Assembly: GCA_029204225.1 (NCBI GenBank)
Contig: CM055097.1
Coordinates: forward strand, 43,412,851 to 43,476,850
DNA: 64,000 bases
Source of the DNA: Diphasiastrum complanatum
Lineage: Eukaryota > Streptophyta > Lycopodiopsida > Lycopodiales > Lycopodiaceae
Reading direction: 5' to 3'
Part shown: in pieces, positions 9,952 through 22,590 of the stretch
Numbering within the stretch: position 1 is the stretch's first letter
Layout of the letters: each line of letters opens with the position of its first letter
Made by a program: the position numbers and the translations under genes
Notes under the pieces: generated by a model
The model's input: the letters and a program-made list of their open reading frames with translations, nothing else
Told to the model about the DNA's origin: nothing
Database searches by the model: none

Positions 9952-12201
9952 TGTGCGCAGAGGTGTGCTGATGAGCACTACTTGGGCCTCCCCTCCAGGA
10001 TGATTTTAGCTTCAAGCACCTACATGCATTTCAATTTTCAAGATCAAATTTTTTTCTTAGACTACATTTTCATGTGTCAAACAGAGAAGGCGCGCATTAA
10101 CAGGGAAATATTGAGCTTTGTTTTCAATAGTGTCTTACAAATCAGAGGAGACAACCAACACAGGAAGATCACACGTAATTTTTGTCTTTGTAACAAGAAT
10201 GTCTTAGTTTCGGAAGTATAGTTCGGATCGTAAATGGAGCTGCGTTCCTGGAACGATCCTGAACCACAAAGAAAGTTTTTTTCCTTCATTTTCTAAATTT
10301 CCATGTGGAGGGGTTTTGTGGTCAAAGTCTATGCGTCCAAAAGATCGATCTATACAGCATTGAGCAGATAGACGTTACGAAGAGCTCAGATTCATAAGAA
10401 GAACAAGATCACATGGACTGGAGGTGTCTACATATACGAGAAGGTGCAAGTAGCATTGGAAAAAAGCAGAATCGTCGCATCTCAACAGCGAACCAGTTAT
10501 TAATATGATATTAGAGTTTGATTATCCCGCCGGGAAATAAATAGTACATTCTGAGTGACATGCATGAAGCTAGCGAAGTAGCACCAAAATTCCAGCTATC
10601 TCAACTACCCAGCTGAAGACCCGAGCTGTGAGATATTTCCTGAACTATGCATACTACGTTAGAACAACATAACAAGTATATCATTATCAACACTGCAGTT
10701 TGAGTGACATGCAAGATGCTAGCAAAGTAGCAGCAGCTAAATTAAACGCCACCTGATCCTTACCCAGCTGAAGATCTGATTAGATGTTCTTAATTATAAG
10801 CTTGTTTCACTGAACTGGATACTGCAACCCTTCAAAGTCAAAGCAGCTGCCAATTAGACTAGGATATTGTCATGGAAGCTCAGCCCAGTACCGTCATAGA
10901 TTCTCACTCATGAGCTGCAGTGTATTCATGAGCTGCATCAGATCTGACTGAGAACGAGTGAACCTTGAGTGGCTTTATATAAAGACAGTGGACACTGCAA
11001 ATCAGCAGCTTTGGCAAAATTTGGCAAATCATGAGGATTTGATTTTAACATATCTAGAATTATCCACTATAGGTGACAACGACTGAATCACAAGATCAGT
11101 ATTGGCTTCGATAGAATCCACTCACTAATAAAGATTCAAAAATATTAATCTGTTTTTGTTTTCTTCTTTGGGGTTTATTTTGGAAGTTGGAATTTGGAAG
11201 CTAGCATCATTGACAAGAAACCACTAGGGTGGAGTTAAATGCCACCTAGAAATGGAGGTTTGCAGGCCTCAGCTTCCTGCCCTTTACACTCTATATTGGT
11301 GTTAGCATAAGATGCTCCATTGTCTTATTTCTTGATTTTTGAGACAAGGCACCATGCTGTGACACTCAACTAAGATTGCATATAGCTAAAAATACCCATT
11401 GGAATTGACACTCATCATGCTCTCAAACTCATCTCAAGATTGCATGTAGCTAAATCATCACTCTAGTGAGAGTGGCCGGCTCCCAAAGATCTAAGGGTGG
11501 GGATAGATGATACCATCTTACATAGATGGTGGTAAGACCATTACTAGACAGATATCTACATGAACTCCTCCTTGATCTACTTATGATTTTTGTTCCGGTG
11601 CTGGCGGCATATCAATCACCCTCTCCATTAGAAGGTTGTTGCACAATGACTGACAAGTTATTAGTCATGGTGTGGAATATACTCATCCAAGAAATTTTGC
11701 CCGACTTCCAAAGGCTTTTGCAATTCTCAATTTTAACTTACCTCTTAACACCTTCCAAGCACACTCTCTTGGAAGTTCACATAAAGGGTGACGGGCTTGG
11801 TTTGTACGCTTGACTCGTGAATTTCTCTCTTGCCACATAGCTCAATGGTGGCATTTAGCCTTACAACTAATAGGCCTACCAATAGAAGGGCAAACTCAAC
11901 TTATCCTTATGTTTGCATTGCAAAGGCCCCATAGATTGAAAGACAGACTGAAAATTAACCCTTTGGTCTAAAAATCAAATCTCATACATGGACCCATATT
12001 TCAAAATTTTACTACAAGATCTTATATCTAGAAAATTTGGCCTGTGCTCGGGCGCCTTCCATTGCGTAATGGATACTTGGACCTATTTTTGACCAATCTG
12101 ACGTTGCCACATGGCAAGCCTGGTCCTAACGCCAGACGCGGAGGTGGAATGAGCACTAAAGTTTTTTTGAAATAAACAGATGACTATTCTGCTTTTTAAA
12201 C
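9952..12201. other. Upstream region of the alpha-glucosidase gene; no gene seen
   Basis: This is the presumed promoter side of the leftward alpha-glucosidase gene. Apart from the imperfect direct repeat listed separately (10552-10775), I see no coding region that resembles a known family. A self-complementary TTTATATAAA occurs near 10974-10983. It could be a TATA box for either strand but lies 1 kb from the start codon. The open stretch at 11526-11813 looks random. Confidence 0.4.
10552..10775. repeat. Imperfect direct repeat, about 70 bp, spaced 150 bp
   Basis: Block one (10552-10620) begins TGAGTGACATGCA and ends ACCCAGCTGAAGA. Block two (10701-10775) begins and ends the same way, with shared GCTAGC-AAGTAGCA in the middle. 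It lies 600-820 bp upstream of the alpha-glucosidase start codon. Confidence 0.7.
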
Positions 12202-13428
12202 TGTTGAGAAAATGGCCAGAATAGTCACCAAGAATCTGTTGGATTATTCTCCTTCCTACTAATCGACTAATCGGTTTTTAATCTTCATCCAACTGTTTAT
12301 CCAGTTCTGCGGATTCTCCCGTGTTTTACACAGTCTGCAAAATTACAAGTGTTTTCACATGGTTTGCAGAAATACACGGAGTTTGACAACAGTGTCGGAA
12401 ATTTTCTCTCACTACAAAACCCGACATTGTCGTCTTTTTGCTACAGTCAATTTTCTCTTAAAGCGACACTGTCAAAAATTGCAAGTAAAATTACAGTGTC
12501 GCATTTTTTGCTTGTTGAGAATTTCGAGTAAAAATATAGTGTCATGTTTTTTGCATTTTCATCTATCAAGAATTGCGAGTAAAAATGCATTGTCGCATTT
12601 TTCGCCTGTGGCAATTCACGTTCATTTCTACAGAGTGTCACATTTTTCGCTGGTAGCAGTTTACATTCATTTCTACAGAGTGTCGCATTTTTCGCCTGTG
12701 ATAGTTACGTTCATTTCTGCAGAGTGACAGTCACGTTCATTTATGCAAACAAACTGTTTACGGCCAAATGTCACCATCTGCAAGCAACTTCTGAGAAGAA
12801 TTGGATGAATGCCAGCAGACTCCAGCCAACTGGAAGCCGCATTCGACGACCTAATTGCTTAGTATAAATAGTTGTTCAGATTTCAACATCTAATTATCAA
12901 TCAGATCAAGTATTGAATAGTTAGTTCTCTCTCAAGCCTACAAGCTTGAACACTCTTGAGCATTCTAGCTTAGTTCTTTAGAGTTGATTAGAGATTGCTA
13001 TTGCACTTACTGCTTATCAGTAGTTGCGCTTTATTTGGACTTTTATTTAGTCATTCAGAAATAGCTTAGAGTATGTGGCTTCGATCTGCAAACTTGTTAT
13101 ACTCATTTACTTCTATTTAGTTTCATACTGAATCAATATTATCTTTTATTGCGTTCAGGTTTGTCTCAGAATGTACGTGTTCCTGTAATTCTTCACGACA
13201 GATTATTTGTCTGATAATTCAATGCTTAAATGTTTGGCTACGTAATCACGTAGTACTGATGATTTCAAAGTTAGTTACTATAAGATCGAACGTGATTTTT
13301 ATCACTATTGTTTTGTTCAAAATTGATGGGCATAGTCATGCATGAAGAAAGTAAGTTTTCTTTCTTGTCGTTCGAATTATTTTTATTCGATTCTTTTAGA
13401 CCTATCTTTTACACACCTCTTTTTGACA
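12202..13428 (+). repeat. 5' LTR of copia element A
   Basis: It starts TGTTGAGAAAA and ends TTTTTGACA, giving 1227 bp bounded by TG and CA directly in front of the tRNA primer-binding site. The start resembles TGTTGAAAATT of the LTR at 24047. The interior carries tandem repeats (see 12591-12745). Confidence 0.7.
12591..12745. repeat. Tandem repeats of 44-45 bp inside the LTR
   Basis: Three full units begin TGTCGCATTTTTCGCCTGTG (12591, 12636 and 12681, the second with small changes) and end TTCATTTCTACAGAG, followed by a partial unit. Related looser units with GTGTCGCATTTTTTGC extend back to about 12490. The same array recurs at 17157-17300. Confidence 0.85.
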
Positions 13429-13440
13429 TGGTATCAGAGC
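13429..13440 (+). promoter_or_regulatory. Primer-binding site, initiator tRNA-Met type
   Basis: TGGTATCAGAGC stands immediately after the LTR end. This is the complement of the 3' end of plant initiator tRNA-Met, the usual primer for plant copia elements. Confidence 0.9.
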
Positions 13441-13592
13441 GTTGATTCTTCTTCAAGGCCTAATACTATATCAAAGCGTAAGCTCTTATACTTTTCTTCA
13501 CTTCGAATCAATTTATTTCGGTATCAGAGAATTGGTTTCCAATTGTAGCACATCACAGTATCTCTCTTAACGTCGTCAGACTAAAGTTCTAG

Positions 13593-16500
13593 ATGGATTC
13601 TCAAAGTAAAGCTGGTCTTATCGCAGACAAGCTGAATGGATCCAATTATCCGATTTATGGAAATTTAAGATGAAGACCTTGCTAATCGCCAACGAGTTGT
13701 GGGATGTTGTTACAGGTATCAAAGTGAAACCTGAAGACGACACAGAAGACTCAAAGTGGAAATCGAAGGATGGTAAAGCATTCGCGCTTATTATTCTCAA
13801 TATATCAGATACTCAAATTGGCCACATAGCTGAAGCCAAAACTTCAAAAGAAGTTTGGGACATCTTGAGCTCACTATATTATGTGAGAGACGTAACTATC
13901 GAGTTACATCTTCGAAGAAAATTTTTCACACTCAAGATGTCGAATAATGATTCTCTTCATAATCAACCAGTTTAAGAATCTCTTGCAACAAATGGCCACT
14001 GTTGGATCAGTCATAGAGAATCAAGACACAATTATGACATTGCTTTCAAGTCTGTCCTCTACATATGAGAACTGGGTGATGATCATCACGACACACTCAG
14101 ATTTAACTCTTACCAGAGTTATCACTATTGCAAGAAAATAATCGAAGAAGTCAAGACACTTCGTCTACCTCTTTGTCTCATGCTCTATATGTCAACAAGG
14201 GCTCAAAACGATAGAAGTAGAAAAACTCCAAGCAGTCTACATCGAATCAGAAACAGACTCAAAGTCAAGAACAATCATCAAATCCACATTCGTCGAAGAA
14301 GAAGAAGTTTTGCAGGTATTGCAAGCGCAATAACCATGAGATCCAGGATTGCCAAATTCTCAAAGTGAAGAATGCAACCAAGGAACCTGATCAACAAGCA
14401 AATACAGTTATAGCATCTCCAGAAGTCAAAATGGATGAAGGCGGCTTTATGGTCAAAGACAAATACGCGAATTCGGATGACTTGTGGTTTCTAGATTCTG
14501 GAGCTACTCAACATATGACCAATCATCGTGAGATTTTCCAATCCTATACGCCTTACAACACAAAGAAATATGTTCATCTTGGTGATGATATCATTCACAC
14601 TATCGAAGGTGGAGGTACTGTAAGATTAAGATTCTAGCATGATCAATTCAAACTACTGTCAAAAGTCTTGTATGTTCCTATACTCTCTACAAACCTATTA
14701 TTAGTAAGTAGAATTACAGATTTAGGTCATAAGGTGGAGTTTGAGTCTGATCAATGCAGAATTATCGATAGGAGTAATAAGATCCTTGCACTCGGCAAGA
14801 GACATGGATACTTATATAGATTGGCACATTGTTATTCTGACTCTATTCAAGCTTTGGAAACCTCTGTTCTTGTCAATAAAGCATTACTATGGCATCATCA
14901 CTTAGGACACTTGAATTATGCATCTGTTTCGAATATGTCCAGATAATTCCTAGTACTTGATCTCGACTATCCTTCTGGTGAAGTCGATCTCCTTGTCTGC
15001 CATAGTTGCATCCTTGGAAAGCAGACTAGGATTCCTTTTAGATCGAGTCATAAGCATGCAGCAAAAGGTCTGTTAGATGTTGTTCATACAGATATATGTG
15101 GACCTATGTAAACTCCTTCATTGCTAGATGCAAAGTATTTCATTACGAATTCTCCAGAAGAACAGCTGTTTACTTCAATAAACAGAAATCCAAAGCTTTT
15201 ATCAAGTTCAGACAATTTAAAGAGCATGCTAAAAATCACACTAGCAAACGAATCAAAGCAGTGAGGTCAGATAACGAGGGAGATACATCTCCGCCAAATT
15301 CAAGGAGTAGTGCCTTAACAACGGCATTGAAAAACAACACATTATCTCCTATTTGCCTCAATCAAATGGTCTTGTTGAGAGAAAGAATAGAACCTTAGTT
15401 GAATCGGGAAAGTGCAAGTTATCAAATGTGACACTTCCGAAGTCCTTCAAGGCTGAAGCTATTTCAACAGCAACCTATATTCAGAACATATGTCCTACTA
15501 AAGGTCTCTCAGACAAAACACCATTGAAAGTTTGGACAAGTGCCAAGCCTTTTCTATCAAACTTATGAGTTTTTGGATGTATTGCTTATGCGCAGATTCT
15601 TCACGATCTCAGGAAGAAGCTCGACTTCCAGAGTATCAAATGTATTTTCATCAGCTACACTACTACAGATCAAGCCTACAAGTTGTTCGATCCCATGAGT
15701 CAAAGATATTCACTGGCCGGGATGTCATCTTCATCGAAGATCAGTTTGTTGACCTCAAAGAAAAAGGCAGTGCCCCCAGTTCCTCAGTCGACTATTCCCA
15801 TTGAAGGTCCAAGCTCATCTACTTTCGGCGAACAACATATCAACGACAAATCAAAAGATGATGATGTTGCAGTTCAGCAACTACAGTATGATGAAAATGA
15901 TCAACTTCCTCTATTTTCCAGAAGATCATCAAGAGCTAGCAGACCACCTATCAAGTCTATTGATGAGTCTGAAGCCTACCTTGTTCACAAGTCGATGACT
16001 GTCGAAGAGGCACTCAGTCAGCCCGATTCTGATCTTTAAGCGATGGATAAAGAGTATTTATCTCTTATCTAGAACTAGACATGAATGATTGTCAAATTAT
16101 CTGCTAGCAGAAATCTAGTTGATTGAAAATGGATTTTCAAAGTCAAGTACAAAGTAGATGGAAGCATCGACAGAAGAAAAGCTTGACTTGTTGCCAGAGG
16201 ATTTTCTCAGGTATACAATGTCGATTACATCAAGACTTTCAGTCCAGTAGTCAAGCCTTGTTCTATTCGACTTTTATTATCGTTTGCTGCTGCAGCAGAT
16301 TTGGAAATACATCAAATGGATGTACAAAAAAAATATCTCAATGGAGTTATTGAAAAAGACATTGACATGGTGCAACCCGAAGGTTATATTATCGAGGGTA
16401 AACACAATCATGTGTGTAAAATACACAAGGCACTTTAGGCTTGAAGTAATCTGCTCGAGCATGGTTTCAAAGGATAAATACTTTCCTTATTGATCACGGC

Positions 16501-17156
16501 TACACACCTAGCTCTTCAGATTCAAACGTTTACTTCAAGACAGTGCAACAATCTTTTATCATTATCACCTTGTATGTGGACGACACATTGCTCTTCAGCA
16601 ACAGTATCGATCTGATAAAAGAAGACAAGTCAATGCTATTTTCTGATTTCGACATGACCGATCTGGGCAAAGCTCATTTCTGCCTTGGTATTCAGATCAA
16701 TAGAGACAAAAATCAAAAGCTGATCTACATTACTCAACAGAGGTACATCTACAATATTTTAGTCAGATATAATCTAGTTAATTGCAAGTTAGCTCTCTCA
16801 CCAATGGAACCGGGTCTCAAATTGTCAAAGGACTAGTGTCCTCAAACAATTCAAGAGAAGGAGCAAATGCGTGAGTATCCTTATCATTTGATAATAGGAT
16901 CTCTTATGTACGCAATGATCTCTACTAGGCCAGACATAGCTTTTGCAGTCAGCTCTTTAAGTCAGTATATAACCAACCTTGGTGTAACACATTGGAAGGC
17001 TCTTATTAGAGTCACGAGATATCTTCGAGCTACTATGGACTTTTGCATTTGTTATAGAATAGTCGACAACGACAAACTCAGTTTACTCATTGGTTTTACT
17101 TATGCAAGTTGGGCAGGAGATGTAGACACTCGTAAATCCACGTCCAGATTTACGTA
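13593..17156 (+). pseudogene. Copia element A gag-pol remnant
   Basis: Gag starts at the ATG at 13593. A one-base shift follows after NYPI, then KMKTLLIANELWDVV. The zinc knuckle (CRYCKRNNHEIQDC type) is near 14310-14360. The protease motif LDSGATQHM is at 14491-14517. The integrase zinc part has LWHHHLGHLN. Fragments of the core are followed by GLVERKNRTL near 15365. The reverse transcriptase motif TLYVDDTLLF is at about 16570. RNase H breaks off at KSTSRFT. Numerous stops and frameshifts make it inactive. Confidence 0.85.
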
Positions 17157-17318
17157 GTTTACATTGATTTCTGCAGAGTGTCACATTTTTTGCTGGTGGT
17201 AGTTTACATTCATTTCTGTAGAGTGTCACATTTTTTGCCTGTGATAATTACGTTCATTTCTGCAGAGTGACAGTCACATTCATTTATGTAGACAGACTGT
17301 TTACGGCCAAATGTCACC

Positions 17319-18290
17319 GCTTATCAGCACCTTCGAGAAGAGTAAGCAAGCCTTGGTCACCGCCCCAATCCTATGGTCTCCAAATTGGAGCATCGAATTT
17401 CACGTGCACACGGATGCATCTAAGTATGCAATAGGGATCGTGTTGACCCAACCAGGTGAGAAAAAGAAAGATTTCCGCATCCACTTCGCGAGCTGTCAGC
17501 TCATTGAAGCCGAAGTTAACTACACTACCACCGAACGAGAGGCCCTTGCCATGATTTTTAGCATTAAGAAATTTCGACATTACCTTTTGGCCAACCCTTT
17601 CGCCTTTTATGTTGACCATCAGCCATTGTTATATCTGGTAAATCGACCTTGTACAATGGGCCGCATTACACGATGGCTTTTACAGCTTCAAGAGTTTGAA
17701 TTTTGGATAGTGGTTAGGACCGGAAAACAACATTATTTGGCTAACCACCTTTCTAGATTGACGACACGTCGAGAAGAAGTGGGAGTTGATGATGAACTCT
17801 TGGATGCTCATATTTTTTATGCTGATGTAGTTCCAGAATGGGCTGCCGATATAGTTGAGTATCTTGTGAGGGGACAACTTGATCCTTCCCTACCTTCCGT
17901 AGATCAACGAAAGTTGATAATAAAAGCTGTCCCGTATAGCTTAATAGTTGGACAACTTTATCAAATGGGGATAGACCATATCCTTCGAAGATGCCTACTG
18001 GACCATGAAATAGAACCTATTATTAGTACAACTCATGAAGGAATTGGTGGTGGTCACTTGGACGCTGACGCTACTACTTGAAAGGTCCTCCAAGAAGGAT
18101 TTTGGTGGCCTACCCTACACCGTGATGTGGCAACCTTTGTGAAACACTGTGATGTGTGCCAAAGAACCACAAAACCGAGAAAATCTGGGTTTATGCCTTT
18201 GAAGCCTATCATAGCAGAAAATCCTTTCGAAAAATGGGGCATAGATTATGCTGGTCCCATCCACCCAGCCGGTAGAGGACTGTAGGCCAA
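17319..18290 (+). pseudogene. Ty3/gypsy pol remnant: RNase H and integrase N-terminal part
   Basis: RNase H motifs are HTDASKYAIG, TTEREALAM and YVDHQPL. The usual final ADHLSRL reads ANHLSRL, so the last catalytic Asp is replaced by Asn. The linker with VPEWAADIVEY and the integrase zinc region (LYQMGIDHILRRC, GFWWPTLHRDV, CDVCQR) follow. The first core Asp is present in GIDYAGPIHPAGR. At about 18285 homology stops: the rest of the integrase core, kept at 370-1150 in the other copy, is deleted. An in-frame stop lies at 18079. It cannot encode an active protein. Confidence 0.9.
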
Positions 18291-18870
18291 AAATAGTAAA
18301 AATCACTTAAACCCACCTACATGCTTGTCTTTTTGAGATGTTGCCACGCCCTCTTCACAGTAAACTCCTCATATTATGCTCTATCAACAATGAGTGAGGC
18401 GAACCAAGACTCCCAGCCAATTTTTGTTGGGAACCCATTTTTCAAAAATCACTAAACAGGCTCCCCACACGTGTGAAAATGACATCATCGTTCGCCCCCT
18501 TGATATTTTGCACATCTTTCTATGCTAAAACTAATGTCCAATCGGCGAGCCAAGATCCCCATCCAAACTCCCAAAAATAGAGATTTAGTGATTTTTTGAG
18601 TTGAACTAAGTTTTTTGGCCATTTTTAGCACTGTTTTGGATTTATATAAGGAGGTGGGATCCATTCAAAACTCACACTTGCTAGAGACATGCTGCCGAAA
18701 TTTTCTAGAAATTTTTCAGCATCCCAAAAGCACAATCCAGTAGTCATAAAGGTCATCCATTCATTCTCAAAGCTCACCTGCTATATTTAACAACTTTTAT
18801 TACTCCTTTTCACTTTTGAACTTACTATTTTGAGACAATAAAGCACTTTTTGGGCTTAAAACTTGCCAAG

Positions 18871-21826
18871 ATGGTGAAGGAGGATAAGGATAAAGGCAAA
18901 GCCATAATTGATCCTACACGACCAGTCAAAGAGCTCAAGCTCACACAAGAGTTGGACCCCGATTTCATTGTGGGAGAAGAGGATCTCACTCCACATACAT
19001 CAGATGACGAAATGATAGAGGAAAAGCCGGTCATACCAGAACTCCTCCCGGTGCCAAAACCCTACGAGGCACGGAAATGGTGGAAATCAAGGGAGCCCCT
19101 ATTGAAGACCTACGGATTTCAAGACTATTCTCCTCCTGTAAGCCAATTCACGATCATTGTGGAATATGCATTCCGCTCAACCGTTCAGGATATTCCGAGC
19201 TTCAAGTACAGGCTGAACCAAGTGACACACACCGTCTCATTTGCCACAGAAGCTCTTATGGCAATTGGCATTCCTGACGGGCCAAGGCACATGTCCACAC
19301 ACAAGACAAGGGCCGTGAAAGTCGAAAAGTATATGGACATTACTAAAAAGGCATGGCGCACGAATGATGGCCTATTACTTGAAGCCATCATTGATGAAGT
19401 TCTTCAAGGAGCTGCTACCCTCGTAGTGAACTTTTTTGAGGTGGCAAGGTCAAGAAAGGCTCGCATTTCAATGACCTTCTTTATGTACCCACTAGTTACT
19501 ATTATTGAGCCAGATGGATACAACTATGGTTGGGCTGAAGAAATTTTTAAGGCCCTTCTCTCTCCAAAGAAGTAGACTACGGTGGGACCACTTCTCACTC
19601 AACTAGCAATACACCAAGCGGTGACCTAATTGATCCTTCAATGGACTTTCCAGCAGAATCCCCCATTGAGGCCACGTCTTCCAAGGCAAAATCTAAGAAG
19701 TCCACGCTAGAGGATAAGGATTGGCAGCAAGCAGTCCAACACCTTTCGGCACAAGCAGCAGTCCAAGCTGCACCCAACTCACCCAAACATCCTTTTGCAT
19801 GCAGTTGGAATCCATACTAATGGATGAAGTAGCATCACCAGCAGCAGCAATGGCTATTCCAACTAGCCCTTCAAGGCAGAGCAGCCGACTCTAGGAGCTA
19901 CTCAAGCGGAAGCCATCTTTTAAGCTTCCCCCTCTACCCCAGATTCCAACAGAGATCAACTCACCACCAAGGCACACAACTATCGAAGATTAGCCTAAAG
20001 TTACCGTGGTAGCAGATACCTCCAAAGAGGCTCCAGACACTCAAGGGGAAGAGATTATCATTCTTGATCAAGGAGATGGGTTGCCTACGCACACCTATAT
20101 GGGATACCTTGATGGAGCCGACCCCCCCGATGTGTACGATAAAAATCTGCCTCAGAACGTAGAGGCTCAAGCAGCCCCATCTAGAGCCATCCACACGATC
20201 CCAGATTTTGGCAAGCCACCAGAGGAGGTTGATGTCCCAGTAGCCAGTGCACTTTCTCATGTGCACAGCCTGATCAGAGATCTCAACTGGTTGTTGCAAG
20301 ATCGACTCCACCACCATCGTCGAGCGGAGTCAGCAATGAAAGCTAAACAGGACCTTGAGCTCCACAACCAACGATTGCAACAAGAAGCTGATCACGCGAG
20401 AAAGCAGATGGCCACGATGCAACAAGAAATGGATGCAATGCGTTATAGCATCCAATCACACCAACAACTGGCCTCAACATTGCAACAGGCACAGAAACAC
20501 CATGACGCCCAACTCCAAGCAGAAAAGCAGCGGACCTCACGCCAAATCAATATAACTCTTGGAAAAGAAGCTGTCATCAAAACCTGGAAAAAAATGTGCG
20601 ACGACTAAAAACAAACGATCGATTTCTATCTTTCAGTTCCACCGCAACCAAATTCATCTCCGGTCCCCGCAAAAACATACAATGAGCTCTTAGCCAAACT
20701 TCAGACTTGTCATACAACGTTGTAGAATTTTGAAGCTCAACAAGCTAAATATACCCAACCATTCATTGAGGTAATTACTGGACTAGAGAAACATAATGTA
20801 GAGCTAGAAAAACAACATGATGCTTTGCTTGCGACTAGAGAACCTCCTGCCACACCTCAAAGCGCCCCACCAGCCAGCGCACAAGCCTCCAACCCGGCCC
20901 ATGTTGACTTTGATGTGTCCTTTTCTATTGACGACATTCTCGAGGAAGACCCATCTGCGGCTTCCACCACACCGGACCTTATGTCCCCTGGTGGTTCACG
21001 CACAACAAGGCCAAGCCACGGCATAACCCCACCTAGAGCCAGAACTATATTAAAAAAACCACAGTCACTGGAAGAATCCATCCAAGAGTATGAGGCCACT
21101 TATCCAGAAGACGAGATGTGAGGGGGATATGTGTTGTCATGCTCCGTAGCTGAAATCAAAGGCAAGGAAGAACAGATCATCGTGCAGTTGGCATCCCAAC
21201 CCATATGGCACAACGTCCTCTTCAAGGATGACAAAAAGGTCCTGGACAAATATTTTTGGATTCCCAGGTATCTGCGCATGAATCCCCGCTATCTACCCAT
21301 CCCCAGGTGAGCAACGTGGCCCGAAAAACATGAGGATGCTAGTGCACCACCAAACTGGCCCATCATTTCAAACTCCAGGACTTGGAAGAACCAAGCAAAT
21401 TTTCAGTATGCCTTGGAGCAGTTTCATCACAGGCACCACCAGTCGGTTGATTCCACGGTGCGGCAAGCGGCGCTCAACTGCAAGGAACTTGCTTTCCTTA
21501 GTACTCTCGAATTCCATTGGGATCGCTCCTTGGGTCCCTTGTTTTTCGATCCCAACACCCCTTTCCCTAGTCTTAAACGAAAGGACTAGTTAACCATGGC
21601 AAGAATTTATTACTGAGCAGCAATGACGGCATCCCAACATGCAGCGCGAGTGGAAGAGTGGCAACGCTCCCAATGGTTGCCCCATAGCTCCCATGTGTTC
21701 GGGCCTCTCAAGGATGACAACACTATACAAGCCCAAGCACTAGAGGGTTACGAAAAACTCGTCCAAGAGATCTGCAAGACCAATGAAGCGCAGGACGCCG
21801 AGCTGCAGGAAGCCCTATTCAAGTGA
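18871..21826 (+). pseudogene. Extra retroelement ORF, copy 2: globular domain, linker, coiled coil, conserved C-terminal part
   Basis: It starts at the ATG at 18871 and is open to 19575 (235 codons), holding AIGIPDG, YMDIT and TNDGLLLEAI, shared with the ORF at 1989. After one frame change, frame 2 carries the rest from about 19990 to 21826, with about five stops (20608, 20728, 21121, 21310, 21590). It has an acid/Pro linker, a coiled coil at 20270-20600 rich in Gln, His and Glu, a second Pro/Ser linker near 20850-21060, and a terminal region with FQYALEQFH and ALEGYEKLVQEICK. The stop lies 38 bp before a polypurine tract and LTR start, so the gene sits between integrase and 3' LTR. No catalytic motif was seen. 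It may be a structural or accessory protein; the role is unknown. Confidence 0.75.
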
Positions 21827-21855
21827 ATTGCCATGGGACTGGCAACCATTTAGCA

Positions 21856-22590
21856 GCGGGGGAGTGTGGGGGCTGGAATACAAGGCCCAAGGGGCATTTC
21901 AATGGAGCTTGGGAGAACTCAGAAAAGTAGTACCTTACAGGGATGAAGCTAATGTAAATATCAATTTTGCATAATTAATGGCCCAAGCATGGCATCCTGC
22001 GTGTATAAGCCCATCTTGAAGAGCCGTCAGTAGATAAGTTGCGTTAGGCCCCAAGTATGGCACCCTGCGTGCATAAGTCCAACTTGTGGTGCCATTAGTC
22101 ACTAGGGGGCAGGAAACCAATTTTTGCAAGTCTCAAGGTTTAAACTTAGACTTAAAAAAGTATGCAAAAGTCAATGTCAAGATTCTAAAAAGAACTTGCA
22201 TTCTATATTGAGACTTGAAATTCCTAGTCCCATAAGTAAATGTGGAAAGGACACTCCACAAGCTTCTATAAAGAGAAGCCCCTTCTATGTAATTTGTATC
22301 CTTAATATATGAGAGCTAAGTGCTACCATTTGGGTCCACTTGTGCTAATTTTGGTGTTTGGCTAAATTTAGTGTGACTTTGTGTAGTATGCATATTTGCT
22401 TAAGTTCTTGCTATTTTAGCCCCATTTTAGCATAAGTGCTTCCTCTTTGAGTGTTTCTATTTCTAGTTAAGCTTGCAAAGTGTGGTTAAAAAGAGTAGAT
22501 TGGATGTTAGAGTGAGAGTGGGTGGAAGAGTGTGTGTGTGAGTGTGTTGGAATAGAATGTGAGAGAAGTGAGAGAGATAGAGTTAATGGT
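21856..22590 (+). repeat. Polypurine tract and 3' LTR start of the gypsy element
   Basis: GCGGGGGAG at 21856-21864 is followed by TGTGGGGGCTGG, a typical polypurine tract and LTR start. Downstream is CTTCTATAAAGAGAAGCC near 22264, TATA-like, as expected inside an LTR. The right end is uncertain, probably between 22320 and 22590. GT/GA-rich sequence follows. Confidence 0.6.

Larger units (their letters stand above)
12202..17318 (+). mobile_element. Ty1/copia element A: 5' LTR, gag-pol remnant, truncated 3' LTR
   Basis: The 5' LTR (12202-13428, TG...CA) is followed at once by the primer-binding site. Decayed gag and pol run to about 17155. The end of RNase H and the first part of the 3' LTR are missing: sequence jumps from KSTSRFT to a segment (17157-17318) that matches 12620-12775 inside the 5' LTR. 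The 3' LTR then stops abruptly at GGCCAAATGTCACC, where gypsy sequence takes over. No target-site duplication can be tested. Confidence 0.8.

Noticed and set aside
10974-10983. TTTATATAAA as TATA box of the alpha-glucosidase gene
   Set aside because: Self-complementary and about 1 kb from the start codon; strand and use cannot be decided.
11526-11813. 95-codon open stretch upstream of element A
   Set aside because: Hydrophobic, no domain, no splice context; looks random.
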